Positions 34,882-46,739 of a stretch of DNA of 64,000 nucleotides are shown here, one piece after another. The translations under genes and the position numbers were made by a program. Every line of letters starts with the position of its first letter. The stretch's first letter is position 1. This stretch comes from Miscanthus floridulus (taxonomy: Eukaryota; Streptophyta; Magnoliopsida; Poales; Poaceae): positions 81,671,928-81,735,927 of the forward strand of contig NC_089583.1 in assembly GCF_019320115.1 (NCBI RefSeq). The letters are read 5' to 3'. Below the pieces are notes generated by a model. It was not told the DNA's origin, ran no database searches, and worked only from the letters and a program-made list of their open reading frames with translations.

Positions 34882-37764
34882 GATTTGAAATCCGACAACA
34901 CAAAGATAGCGATCGTTTCATCAACTACTATTTTCTTGACAGGAAGATGTAATTTAGCTTCCATGAATAAGATCAAAACCATAAGCGGTCACTGCTCAGA
35001 ATGTTAGGGTCCTACATTCAAAAGAACATCGATTATCCTACTCCTGCATTCATTTGATAGGAAAAAGAATGATAAAAAAGACTTGACCTTGCAAGGTTGC
35101 ATGCGAAGGATGCTTATAATAGCACTTACAGCCTCAACACCATCATCTTCAGCTTTAGCCATGGATAGATCAACATGAAACACAACAAATGAGTCAAAAT
35201 CAACAAAATATCATTTGTCACTTCAAATGGAAAGGCAGGAATTCATTTCACAAATTGTCTGAGCAGATTAAGTGTAAAAACATAGATGTAGATCCCAGTT
35301 TAGTGCATTTGCAAGGAGTCAAAGGGCGTCCAACAAACAAATTAACAACTTCACTGGAAACTCAAAAGGACCTAGAAGGCTAGAAGCTCAATATACTAGT
35401 GCGTTTAGCAACAAAATATGCATTAACACAAAGACAATTAACAATTACAATTGTTTCCATAGCCAAACAAGGACAAACATTTGATCTGTGTTGACACAAA
35501 TACAAGCTTTCTCAACATAACTGCACATGAAAAAACACCATAATTCTAGTAATTCAAGTGTGCAATTTACTACTTATAAATGTGCAATCAAGAAATGGAT
35601 ACTAACCACTAAGATGCAAATCAGGAGCTGCAGTTTCAAACAAAGGATAGCCTTTTGATTTACAGGGAATAGTTTTGGGGACTGAAACATGCAAATCAGG
35701 ACAAGAAACAGTTTGGACATTCTTCACACCACCTAAGTTTAGGTTGTCATTGGACTAAAAACAAATAGAAAAATGGAAAAATATAAATACTTTTAAACAT
35801 AGCAACAATCATTTCAAAAGTAGGGAGACAAATCATGCAACCCAGATTATTCTATTTCAGATAATCAATGAGTTACATAATGCCAAAAATGATTATCAAA
35901 TTTATAGATCCTAGAATGTTGGGCAAAACTGCATTCACAGGGAAGATTATCAGAATGAAATTTACAGGAAGATATTTTCGATTTGAACATAGCTTTATTT
36001 CCTTTTTTGTTATAACTAAACTAAACACAACTTTCTTGTACAGTATATGGTATGCAACACAAACTACAAGTGTACATCTTCCATGGAGCTACGTCAGCTA
36101 CCTGTCACGCAGGGCTATAGATGACCTACAGTTGTATGCACATTTCTTGCTACCGTTACCTTTTACATGCTGACACCAGAATTTAGAACTCAGTCAACTC
36201 ACTATCATCATAGAGACAATACCACTGAAAAGGTCATTGCCAATACCACTGCCTCTGGGAAAATATCGGAGGGAAGGAGCGGTGCCCTAGACGCAAAGTG
36301 AAAAAGGCATGCTGTCTCACCTTCAGGGCAACGGAAAAAATGAAAAAAAACAAACAAATGCTATGAAACAAAGCAACCAAACTGGCTCTATAGACCCCTA
36401 CCCCGATCATTGGTTCTCTAGATTCAGTTAGCACAAACTGATGGAATACAGGTTCAGACTAGAAAAAACAAAACACCTACAAGTCCAGTTTTACGATCTT
36501 TGGAATTGTATGCTCCTCACCCAAAGAAACTTGACTCCAGTGACACCACTAGCAAATACATATAGAGAACTTTAAAACTTCAATGAATGTAGTAGCCTTG
36601 GCCGACGGCATTAGTAATTGCTGCCAGCCAGCCCAGCCGTAGATTGGGATTCACCTGTTGCTTCTGGCTAACGCAATTCGCTCGAGCTACAACGGGACAA
36701 CAATAACAGAACAAAAACACAACCAATCGAGCAAATCGATACCACATCAGGAAAGGGGATCGAATAAATCAAGCAACAGATGAGGAACACAGATCAAGGG
36801 ACTAATCTAACAAGATGACTTTATAGAGTATCTTCATATACATTAGCATTTCTCTATTTGTTATTTTTTCTAGTGTTTAAAATGACAAGCTACAAAAGCC
36901 GGTAAAGTACAATCTGAAACATGGCATATCACCCTAATCTAATCTGCAACTCACCCTGCTGGAAGCTACAAATCCAGGTAGGGTTCCTACTATCACTTTG
37001 AGCCAGCGATGAGCAAGTGACATATCTAGATTTGCCTCCCAAGTCCTTTCGTATGCCATCCTCCATCCTCGTCACTTTCCTAGAATAACTGAGCTTCTCA
37101 ACACAACAAAATGGAACAGATCGGGAGACAATCAGCAAAATGGACGGATCCACCGTTGTTCTGTACACCAGAATCCAAACAGATCATCTCTTCCTAAAAA
37201 CCATAACTAACACAAATCACTGAGAATCGCACGAACAAGGAGTCGAAACCAAAACCCTGGGGCACAAATCACATAGGCGAGGACAGGGCACCAAACCTAA
37301 ATCTAGGGGGCGCGCGGCGTGCGAAAGCAAATTTTGAGCTCTAAGACTGGTGGACGCAAGCGAGGCTCCGATTCGGCGAGGGGGAGATGAGGCAGGGCAG
37401 GGCGGTTGGGCGGGCAGTGCGTCGGAAGATCGCCGCAACGCCACACAGGAAAGCGCCTCCACTCCGCTTCCTCTCTTGGACAACGACGGAGATGGCGAGT
37501 CGTGAGAGCGGCGGCACAAGGGAGGAGTCTCTGTGATGGAGCTAGAGCGAAGGCTACACGAGCTCCAGCACCGACGGGATAGGGAGTGGATCGAGGCGCT
37601 AGAGTCGGCGCACGCAGCGGAAGCTGACGGAGAAGGAGATGGTGGCACGGCTATGGCAGGACACACAACTCCGGGCGCCAAACCTAAATCGCTAGTCGCC
37701 GCCGTGGAGAACAGGGAGTCGCTAGGAGGAAGACAAAATGAGAATGGGGAAAGAGGGGAATGGA
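34882..37764. other. MULE part A, right portion, no intact gene
   Basis: AT-rich with fragments of the Ulp1-like gene (minus strand, about 35600-35760: cttttgatttacagggaat and gactgaaacatgcaaatcag match 49680-49735). A short minus exon MAKAEDDGVEA with a GTAAGT donor is at about 35130-35162. 37200-37764 becomes GC-rich; frames there show low-complexity Ser/Pro/Arg and no domain. Confidence 0.5.
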
Positions 37765-37940
37765 CACATAACTCCAGGCGCGACTCCAAAAAATTAAACA
37801 GTGGCGCCGACATCCAGACCCCATATGACAAAGATACAAAGCAACCAGCATAGATCGGATGTTCCATTCTTCATCCTGTGGCTAGAAAATTCATGTGCCA
37901 ACAAACCACAAAACACACATGTGTCCTATAGCATTTATGT

Positions 37941-38037
37941 AAATATAAGGTTATCCACATGGATAGTATCTACATATACTAGTTTTATTTTCCAGGTGAT
38001 ATTATCACATTGCATGTACAAACAGACCTAGTGGTGC
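37941..38037 (+). repeat. 97-bp direct repeat X1
   Basis: aaatataaggttatccacat ... agtggtgc is repeated at 39736-39832 (X2) with about three differences. The two copies bracket the inserted 1.7-kb duplicate of 18751-20390. Confidence 0.9.
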
Positions 38038-38237
38038 CAAAGCCCCGCCAGGCGAAAAGGTATAGCCATGCCCATGCGACGGAGCTACCAAGTTACCAAC
38101 CTAGGCATGCATGCCTGCAGATCATTGTCATAAGCTGAGGTCGGTGTGTGGTGAACTGGTGACTGGTACGGGCTGCTTCCTTTCGGTGTTGATTATTCGA
38201 AGCTTTTTCCAGTGAACCGTCTCTGAATCTTATTAAC

Positions 38238-38314
<77 letters not shown>
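38238..38314. repeat. (TTA)n microsatellite, about 25 units
   Basis: An expanded TTA/TAT array within the duplicated block. The donor has only a few units (near 18955). The poly-Asn frame across it is not a protein. Confidence 0.95.
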
Positions 38315-38318
<4 letters not shown>

Positions 38319-38731
38319 TTATTATTTACTTCTTTCAAGCAGTTCTGGGAGCTCGCCGAGCTACAAGCTGCCTTTTTTTTTTTGTGTGTAGTCTGATATC
38401 TTCCGTCGAGTGTCGATCTGTGTTGATGCCGGATTCCTAAAGGGAAACCTGCATACCTGGAGTGTGCAAAAGGTGACCACTGACTCTATACCAGCCATTG
38501 AAATGTTTTATGCCTTTCGTTCGCATCATGATGATCGAGTCTGTGTGGCTTTGGAGGAAAGGAATACGCATTGCGTTCGAACAGTCGTGAAGCGACGCCG
38601 CCGGTCCGTACCTTACCATACTGCTATGCCTATTACACAGCGAAGGGGAATAAAGGATGAATGGCCATGCCCGGGCGTGAGCAGGATAAGCTAAATTAGT
38701 AACCATCCATACAATGCTGTCAGCTGTGAGT

Positions 38732-38749
38732 GATCCAGACGTTGTTAGA
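38732..38749 (+). repeat. 18-bp direct repeat, middle copy
   Basis: gatccagacgttgttaga, identical to the copies at 19377-19394 and 58421-58438. It sits at the boundary between duplicated flank and MULE left sequence. Confidence 0.8.
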
Positions 38750-38774
38750 ACATTTGTTTTTGAGTCTGTCTAGC

Positions 38775-38955
38775 CAACAACCATGTTTCAATAAAAAGTA
38801 GCACATGGTTGTTTGCTAGCTACAAAACACACAAATTTGTAAAAGAGAAAAAACCATGTGTTTTAGCACAAGCTAGCACATGGTTGTTGGTTGTTTCCAT
38901 AACACATGATTTCCAAGAGAGAAGAAAACCATGTGTTTTAGCATAAGGTAGCATA
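38775..38955. repeat. Subterminal hairpin repeats, part B
   Basis: Two to three units with aaaccatgtgttttagcac and gctagcacatggttgttgg, as in part A. CCATGTG and CACATGG form short hairpins. Confidence 0.65.
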
Positions 38956-39735
38956 TGTTTTTAAAGAAGACTTACTTAGAGGAAATCTATTATAATTTCT
39001 GTGCAACCATAGTTGGCCCATTAACAAAAATGATAAAATGACCTATTTAACAGCAGCAGCCCATAAAAGAAGCCCAAAATCATAAATACATAGGAATATA
39101 ACTAAAATTATAAATTGGCTCATTTAACAGTAGCAGCCCATAACAAAAGCCCAAAACCATGAATACATAGGAATATAAAGACTTGGGAGAGAAGCCAACC
39201 AGAAACAGATCTACGTGGGGGAAGCCTCTGCTCTGCTCACGCAGGGCAGGGGAATGGGGTAGACATCAGATTGCAAAGAAGAACATGAAATTTCAAGAAG
39301 AAAAACTAGAAGACTGATCCATACCTCATCAGCAAAGGTTAGTATCCTAATCTTTTGAATCTACTTTCTAAAAAAGCAACAAAAAACAATAGCAACTCAG
39401 ATCAAAGACTAGGAGAATGTAGATCTATGGAAAAGACATCACGCAGATCTGGAACAGACCAGCCACATTGCTTCTGGTAGATCTCTTCAAATAACACATT
39501 GAAAGACCTGAATCTGATAGCACCACAGGAAGACACCAAAAACATGACAATACTTCACAACTTGTGCAAGAAAGCAATCCTCAAATAATTATAGTATCAG
39601 ACTGACCTCTCCTTCACAGCCGCTCTTGAAGCTCCATTGCTATTGCTACCATCACTTCCTACCTGACCACTACCACCTGATGAAGTCAAACCTTGACCAG
39701 AGAGGCATTGCAACACCTGTAACATCAGACCAAAT

Positions 39736-39832
39736 AAATATAAGGTTATCCACATGGATAGTATCTACATATACTAGTTTCATTTTCTAGGTGATATTAT
39801 CACATTGCATGTACAAACAGACCAAGTGGTGC
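39736..39832 (+). repeat. 97-bp direct repeat X2
   Basis: Second copy of X. After it the sequence continues tacaagcaatgttgac, unrelated to the duplicated block. It is probably the original position of X. Confidence 0.9.
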
Positions 39833-40450
39833 TACAAGCAATGTTGACTTGTTGAGAATAATCCTATTCCTAAACATTGCCTACTCAGTCAGGAACAAGT
39901 ATTAAAAAACAACGCTAATAGGAAAAATATTATCACATTTTTCTGGGCTAATTTTCTAAAAGTAATTCTGCAGCCACATCAACAAGCCACGCTAAACCTA
40001 TCCCTATTCATCAGAGAACTACTAGCTAGCTAGCTCTAGTTGCATAAGAGATGGAAAATTGCAACTAACGTACTGGTGCACACCTGAAAACCGAACAAGC
40101 AACTCCTTAGGAAAATCAAAGATGCAGAGCAGTAGCTTCTAGAACTTAGGGCTAAACTGAAAACAATAGCCAAGCTGCTGCTAGGACTGCTAGTGTTCTT
40201 CCTGCACAAGACAAGCATAGCCACACCACTCAGCAATCGTCGCTGATGATGATGGAGCAACGGCAAGCATAGCTGATGATGATAGATCTAAAATTCAACA
40301 ATACCATTGGCAAACTGATGTATTCAATAACATGGACATTGATGAGGTACATAAAAATGATCTCTTCAACTATTTCAGTCCACACTGAAAAAAAATATTT
40401 GTATTATAAATCACATTACTCAGAAACTAAGACTGCTGCTAATATATTTA
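39833..40450. other. Upstream region of the MULE transposase
   Basis: No gene recognised. It may hold the promoter and 5' UTR of the FAR1-type transposase. The plus strand just before 40454 reads tttacaggtgcagc, an acceptor-like signal, so an upstream exon is possible. Confidence 0.4.
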
Positions 40451-40453
40451 CAG

Positions 40454-42960
40454 GTGCAGCATGAAAATCAAGATGACCAACCAACAATGGGAGAAAATGA
40501 CTTGAGGATCATAGTAGTAGAACCAACAAGTTTAGATATTACATCAACACTAACAGATGATAATGAACATGTAAATGGCAGCTCGAAACTGACAGAGGAA
40601 GAGATTGAAGAATTCATAAAAAATGAGCAGGTTGCAGCATCTGAAGGCAACAATGCACCAATCAACAGCATGTACACCCCATAGCTATCGATGGAATTTA
40701 AGAGTAGGGATGATGCTCACCATTTCTTCAACTTCTATGCGTTCCTAGCCGGATTTTAAGTTGCCATAACACATATGATAAGAACTCAAAGTAAGAAGAG
40801 AAATAATGAGGTAGTCAAAGTAACAATGAGATGCACTCATCAAGGAAAAGAAAAGGAACCAAAGTGTTTAGAGCAAGAAGAAGCTGAAGTAGACAAGGAT
40901 GTTGGAAACAAACCGGTAAGGAGAAGGAAAACAAATGTTCAGCAGAAGTCAGATTGTCCTTGTGTTATGATGGTGAAAGAAGAAGGAGGTGTATGAAAGG
41001 TTAAAACTCTTGATTTGGAGCATAATCATGAGCTATGCACTAGAGATAGGGATCAACTATTTTCTGATCACAAGTATATGACAGAAATGGAAAAAGGACT
41101 TATCAAGACTCTGAACGATAACAATATCCTAACTAGGAAGATGGTTTCTATTCTATCGTATCTTAGAGGGGGGCTTATAGCTCTACCGATGAAAAAGAAA
41201 GATATCAGCAACTACAGGACAAGGCTAAACAGAGAAGTTACAGGATCAGATATGACACAAGTACTGGATTATTTCAGAAAGAAACAAACTGAGGATCTGT
41301 CTTTCTTTTACTAGTTTGATTTAGATGAGGACAAGCGAGTGAGAAACTTGTTCTAGACAGACTATTCTCTATGAAATATTATGCAGATTATGGAGAATGT
41401 GTAAGTTTTGACATGACATATATGACCAACCGATACAACTTACCTTTTGCACCATTTGTTGGAATCACATGACATGGGCAAAGGTGCCTTTTCAGATGTG
41501 CTTTCCTGCATGATGAGACAATGGACACTTTTAAATGGGTATTTCAAACTTTCCTTGAAGCAATGGGAGGAAAACACCCTCAAACAATTATCACAGACCA
41601 AGACATGGCGATGAAATCAGCAATAGAGCAAGTCTTCATAAACACAAAGCATAGAAATTGCTTGTTCCACATAAAGACCAAATGCTACAATAAGAATGTT
41701 AAGGTCTTTGCAGCAAACGAAGGACTATATGAAGACTTCGAAGATATAGTGAATAATAGTCTAACAGTGGAAGAATTTGAGTGACTTTGGAAGAGAATGA
41801 TTGAGGAAAGAAACCTTCAAGGGAATCACTACCTTTCCAAAATCTAGGAAATGAGAAAAAGGTTTATCCTGGTCTACTACAAAAATGACTTCTTTCCTTT
41901 CATACAGAACACATCCAGGAGTGAGGCAACAAATACGAGGTTCAAAGACAATGTAGGGCCAACCTATAGTATCATTAGTTTTCTAAAAGAGTATAATCGG
42001 ATTGTTGATACCATAAATCGAGCAGAAAGGCTAGAGGACAACTATAGCAAGCAGAAAAGGCCAAAGGAATTTATATTCGGCTATAGAATAGAGCAGCAGG
42101 CACAACAGCTATACAACAGAAACATATTCAAAAAGTTCTAGCTACAACTGAAGGCAACATCAAGGCTTGAACTACAGGGAAACCTGAAGATGGGAAAACA
42201 TTTGAGGTGTGGTAAAAATGTAACTAGATTCAGGAGGTTCATAAGTTCAGGAGATATAGAGTAAACACTGACCTAACAGAAGACGAAGAAGAATTTACAT
42301 GTATATGTGCAAAATTCAGCAAAGATGGAATACTCTGCTCTCATATCCTGAAAATAGTCATTGAAAAGGAAATCAGCACAATTCCAGACAAATACTTCTT
42401 AGGACAGGTGGAGAAAAATGATACGAAGGTACATATTGAAAGACAAGAAGAAGAAACAGTTGCAACAAGCTCATTGTTGAGATTCAACATATTATCCAGG
42501 AGATCAACAATACTGAATTCAAAAGGATCAAAAAATGAGAAAGCCATGGAATACCTTATGGCAGAATTCGACAAGATGGAAATCAATTTAGATAGAATGC
42601 TATCTGCTCAGCAAACAGGTGAAGCACAAAATAACCAGCAAGGAAATGAAGGAGAAACTATAGCAGCACAGATCCACAGACTGAAATAGATGATCCCAGA
42701 AAGAATTCAAAGAAAGGGAAGGCCATCTAAACCTGTCAGAATGAAGACACATATAGGAGAAATAAAGAAGAAACTGGTGGCAGTAGAAAAGAAGAAAACA
42801 AATGACACAGACAGTGCAGGTATAAAATTTCAGAACATACAAATAGAACTTATGTACATACAAATAGAATTTGAATCCAAATGCAAAAATTCTTATTTAT
42901 ATGAACTAATAATGTTTTGTAGGCTCTCCGGTGAAGCCAAAAAGAAAGAAGAGGAAGGAA
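40454..42960 (+). pseudogene. FAR1-type Mutator transposase, frameshifted
   Basis: The protein would cut and move the MULE in the nucleus. In order: an acidic N-terminus, a FAR1-like DNA-binding region (FKSRDDAHHFFNFYAFLAGF, then KSDCPCVMMV and DLEHNHEL), then the MULE domain. The latter shows the first catalytic Asp in SFDMTYMTNRYNLPF (41410-41412), the second in TIITDQDMAMKSAI (41596-41598) and the downstream NCLFHIKTKC (C-x2-H). A SWIM zinc finger follows (CICAKFSKDGILCSH, about 42300-42342). A basic tail (RIQRKGRPSKP) fits the FAR1 family. The frame changes at about 41340 and again between about 42140 and 42290. About ten stops are present, so it is inactive. The transposase identity is confident. 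Confidence 0.9.
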
Positions 42961-42974
42961 ACATCAAATGGTAG

Positions 42975-43440
42975 CACTGATCCTAAAGCCACAACACACT
43001 AAGGACACGGTGATCAAAGACATGCAGCAATTCATGATGATCAGTAGATAGAAGCAAAATTTAGGTAGCCAATATATTTATGTAATTTAAGTAATGAGTA
43101 GGATGTTACAAACATTAAATTAAATTATGCCTAGATCTAAAATTACATATGCTAAGAACTACAATTGCAGTGCCCAATATCTGCAATTTACATTATCGGT
43201 GATTTCAATTGTGTAACCGAATTTTATATTTGTCTTGTTTTCATCAGCAGCAGGTAATAATAGTAACAGACCACTTTCAACTTCTCTAGATAGCTAATAC
43301 TACTAGTTTCCTCCCACTTACCTACCCCACCATACAGACTTATAGAATATAAAACATGCCTAGCGATCTAGGACAAGGACAGCAGTGGCCTAACAAACAC
43401 ACGAGAGAATATTTCAAGGTAGGAGGAGCTGACTTTGTGG
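42975..43440. other. MULE interior after the transposase
   Basis: AT-rich and noncoding. The phrase with aactacaattgcagtgccc (about 43158) also occurs in part A near 22840 and 23685. No gene seen. Confidence 0.5.
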
Positions 43441-43770
43441 GGTCTGTGTTGACACAAATCACTAATAACATATTTCATGATGTATTAGCACAAATCACAA
43501 GAGACAATTTTTTTCTATGGAAGGACAAGGATAAAAAAGAGGTGTGCGTTGATACAAATCACAATTAATAGATTTCAAGATGTGTTAGCACAAATCTCAA
43601 GAGACAATTTTTTCTATGGAAAGACATGGATAAAAAAGAGGTGTGTGTTGACACAAATCACAATTAATAGATTTCAAGATGTGTTAGCACGAATCACAAG
43701 AGACAATTTTTTCTATAGAAGGACAAGGACAAAAAATAGGTGTGTGTTGGCACAAATCACAACAAACAAC
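43441..43770. repeat. 99-bp minisatellite, about 3.3 units
   Basis: Units start near 43441, 43542, 43641 and 43740 with gtgtgttgacacaaatcac and contain agacaattttttctatggaa. Because the unit is a multiple of three, a frame stays open across it and looks like a repetitive protein; I do not accept it as coding. Confidence 0.85.
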
Positions 43771-44353
43771 TCAACAATCACAGAAGGACAAGTGAGTATC
43801 CTAACAACTTCACAGTTGTTGTCCTAGTGCAACAACTTCACTAGTTCAAAGTATCCTAACTTGCAAAACCTTACCTAAAGAAATCAATGATTGCAAGCAA
43901 CCACAGAAAGACAAAACATAAATGGTAGGAGCACAACACCAGGTGGTATTCAGATTCAGAATTCAAGGTGACTGGTGCATGGATGGGCAGGTATGTAACA
44001 GAGGACCGAGAGCCTCAAAATAGGGCAAGATTATGGGTAGGTTACCATAGACTCAAGAGAATGAACTGAAGTAAGTAGTTAAATCTAGCAAATTTAGGTT
44101 TTGAACACACAGATTAATGGCAGCCACTGTGTTTATCTTAACTTCCTAAGAGAAAATCTATGATGATAATTAGTTAGATCACCCACTCTGATAGATAAGA
44201 GTCGAGAATAGCACTAAGCCTCATTCCGAAGCTTGGTGATAGACCAGATTTTACAACTGCATCTAGCTCCAACCAACCCTATAGAGCAGAATAATTCCCA
44301 TTCAGCCAATCAAACAAATACAATAACATAGAATGACATAAGAACATTGTCAC
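43771..44353. other. No gene seen between minisatellite and RHD3 fragment
   Basis: AT-rich noncoding sequence. The RHD3-like coding continues only up to 44354 on the minus strand. Confidence 0.5.
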
Positions 44354-46198
44354 CTTATTGGACAAAAGGTTTTTGTGCTTTTCATTTGCAATCTCTTCAC
44401 ATCGAACAGTAGCAACCATGACCTAGACAAAATACAAGAAAAGTGACATTTCAAATATAGAGTGTCGACATGTCCACACACACAAATTATTACTATTTAG
44501 TTTTGTAGCATTGATGGCAAATAATGGCACAATAACCTTGTGAGCAGGAAGGTTGAGGTCCTTATTTTCACGTATTACTTTCCAAATCTTCAGTGCACTG
44601 AGATAGAAGCCCGAAGCAGGTACCACACCTCTTCTATCAACTACAAGACCACCTGGTGCAATTAAATGATAAAACCTCTGCCTTAGTTGTCCAACCTGCA
44701 AGGAAAAAATATATATGACATAGTACAGTAAAATGTCTTCGGTATCATTAAGTGAAATAAGGCATGCATAAATTTGAACTCATAAGTTCCACTGAAGATG
44801 AAAATTTCATAACAAATGCAATTGCATCCAATAGAGAAGAGAAGGGAATGCGATACACTGAAGGGAGAAAAATAGATTTATTATACGTCTAGTCTACCTA
44901 CTCCTTAATAGTTCTTCTTTCTCTTCATAACTCGATAGAGCAGTGACCTCCACCTTTATATTGTAGAAAATATGAGTCAGTTGATGCATGAAAGCCTTAC
45001 TTTCAAAAAACTGATGCACCGACATTGAAGAAATCACTAAGCGCTGCTTCCTTGTAAGCTTCTGGTTTCTGAACAGAGTCCCATATCTGATAACAAAAGA
45101 CAGTGATTGACGAGCATTGCGACATGACAAAGAGGAAAGCAGGTAAGCAGAAAATAAAGCATTACCACATTCTCAATATCCTCCTTGAGAGCTTGTGTTA
45201 GGTACTCCAGTGGAGACTGCAAATACATGAAAAAAATCAGAGCACGAGAAAAGTCAAACAAACTAAAAATATCAAACTGCAGAAATAGAGAAAGAAACTG
45301 GACTCAGTCCCTGGAACTATACAAACCTTTGTTTTATCGCAGATAACAAGTAGCAGTGTCAGTCTTGCGAGGGCTGAATAAACGCATCAAGACCTTAATA
45401 AAGAGACAAATGATAATAAGTGACTGAACATGGGAGAAAAGGAATACAATGTCTCACTGTAAGAGAAGTATCACCTGAAATACTATTATCAAAAGAGGCC
45501 TATTAGCAGCATGTTCTCACCCAATGTCATAACACCACCTGCAGATCATATAATAATTAAATATCTCCCTGTTCACCAAAATTTTAACATTAAGTAAAGC
45601 AGTAATATGTGAAATATAAACTCACAAATTTATCATAACAATGTCTGAAACTGCAAGAGCAAACAGAGCACTCTGCTTCTCGAGAGCTGTATCATCCTGA
45701 AAGAATAAAACATTAGTATATAAGCGATAGATAACATTAGCAAAACCTTAGTAATCAGTTGCCCATCAGTGGTAAACCTAAAACACAAGGAATTCCAAAT
45801 TTGTGAAAACTATAAATGACTGACTATGTATAGTTTAGGTTGACGCGAGGAAATCTTTGCCCAACATAGAGAACATGTATGATTAATTCAAACCAAATTA
45901 ACTACACTAAAAATAATGGATGCTCAAATGAGTTGCTTGTATTCAAGCAGCAGAGTGGTAAACTAGTGACTAATCTGGCGAAGGGACATGTATAGCTCCA
46001 AGCAACCAAATGCATTAATCACCCACATGGCATATTATTGGCAACATTATTCATAGTATAGTAGTCCTGAATCTCAAAGATCCTTAGTTCCTTATAGGAG
46101 AATTAACAACGGCACTAATGTTGCATGGTAAACCCAACAGCCTTGGCGATCCAAATGCCCTTGGTGGTCTGGTGCTTGGTGTGGAACAAAACTGAGCA
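44354..46198 (-). pseudogene. RHD3: Captured RHD3 (atlastin-like GTPase) fragment, about nine exons
   Basis: ROOT HAIR DEFECTIVE 3 is an ER-membrane dynamin-like GTPase that fuses ER tubules. Minus-strand exons, in order, are about 46130-46198 (HQTTKGIWIAKAVG), 45626-45696 (LEKQSALFALAVSDIVMIN), 45475-45538 (WCYDIG, stop, EHAANRPLL), 45327-45393 (MRLFSPRKT, then a frameshift), 45166-45216 (PLEYLTQALKEDIENV), 45021-45086 (IWDSVQKPEAYKEAALSDFF), 44902-44957 (EVTALSSYEEKEELL), 44537-44695 ([20 protein letters not shown]) and 44354-44422 (VMVATVRCEEIANEK). Most have GT/AG borders in the positions expected of a plant RHD3 gene, so it was captured as genomic DNA and not cDNA. The P-loop exon and the C-terminal half are missing. 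A stop (CGA to TGA) and a frameshift break it. Its flanks are element sequence. Confidence 0.88.
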
Positions 46199-46739
46199 GC
46201 CCATATTACACCAACAAATGCAGATGATGTAACAAGCAATACTTCTGTGCTCAATAACAGAATAACAAACGAGTAGCACACAAAAATAGAGAAAGCACAC
46301 ACTAATCGGATCAGACCGTCATCTTTAGAAGAACAAGAGGAACCTCCACAAACCTCCCGCTTGTCCTTGTCTTTGTTATCAAATGTTACTACACTAACAC
46401 ATAGAGGACAAAAAGACACACTAACAGAGAAAGCAAGTCTAGAATGCATGGAAAACAACTGTGTACTTTCAAGCCAGCAAAAGACATAAACTTAGTATAA
46501 TGGTAAACAAACAGTTAACATCAAACATCCAAACAAAACATGCATCTTGTTGAAGATGCAAATAGTACCAAATATTAGCATCCACTTTAGTTTAACCTCT
46601 TGACTGTAGATTAATATTTACAACCATTTGAACACCAACTATTCTCATCAACGTAGCTGCTTCTTTACAAAGTACCATGCACTCATAGCATGAACCCACA
46701 CACTACATGACAAGAACCTAAACACAAGATCTAAAGACA

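Larger units (their letters stand above)
19395..37940. mobile_element. MULE part A, decayed and split by LTR element
   Basis: This is a deletion derivative related to the MULE in part B. Shared items are the left subterminal hairpin repeats, a FAR1 transposase remnant (about 20690-20860), a related minisatellite (22510-22815), a piece of the Ulp1-like gene (about 35600-35760) and a right-end region (37765-37940) resembling 58215-58400. It is interrupted by a Helitron (22159-22505) and a gypsy element (23922-34876). Short minus-strand exons with donors are visible, such as MAKAEDDGVEA at 35130-35162 and PLDYLSKDKLALQRLRKAAE near 21830-21898. Nothing in it is intact. Outer ends are uncertain. 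Confidence 0.55.
38034..39741 (+). repeat. Inserted copy of the 18751-20390 segment
   Basis: Same order and orientation as the donor, including its flank and left MULE sequence. The main length difference is a TTA microsatellite, about 25 units here against 3-4 in the donor. The copy ends at accaaataaatata, exactly where the second 97-bp repeat begins. Confidence 0.85.

Noticed and set aside
37217..37867. 216-codon Ser/Cys/Pro-rich minus-strand ORF
   Set aside because: Low-complexity composition, no motif, and no similar frame at the corresponding end of part B.
38093..38338. 81-codon Asn-rich ORF
   Set aside because: Produced by the TTA microsatellite.
43356..43827. Repetitive ORFs reading like DxLAQIxRDNFF
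   Set aside because: Translation of a minisatellite with unit length divisible by three; no start context, splice sites or relatives.
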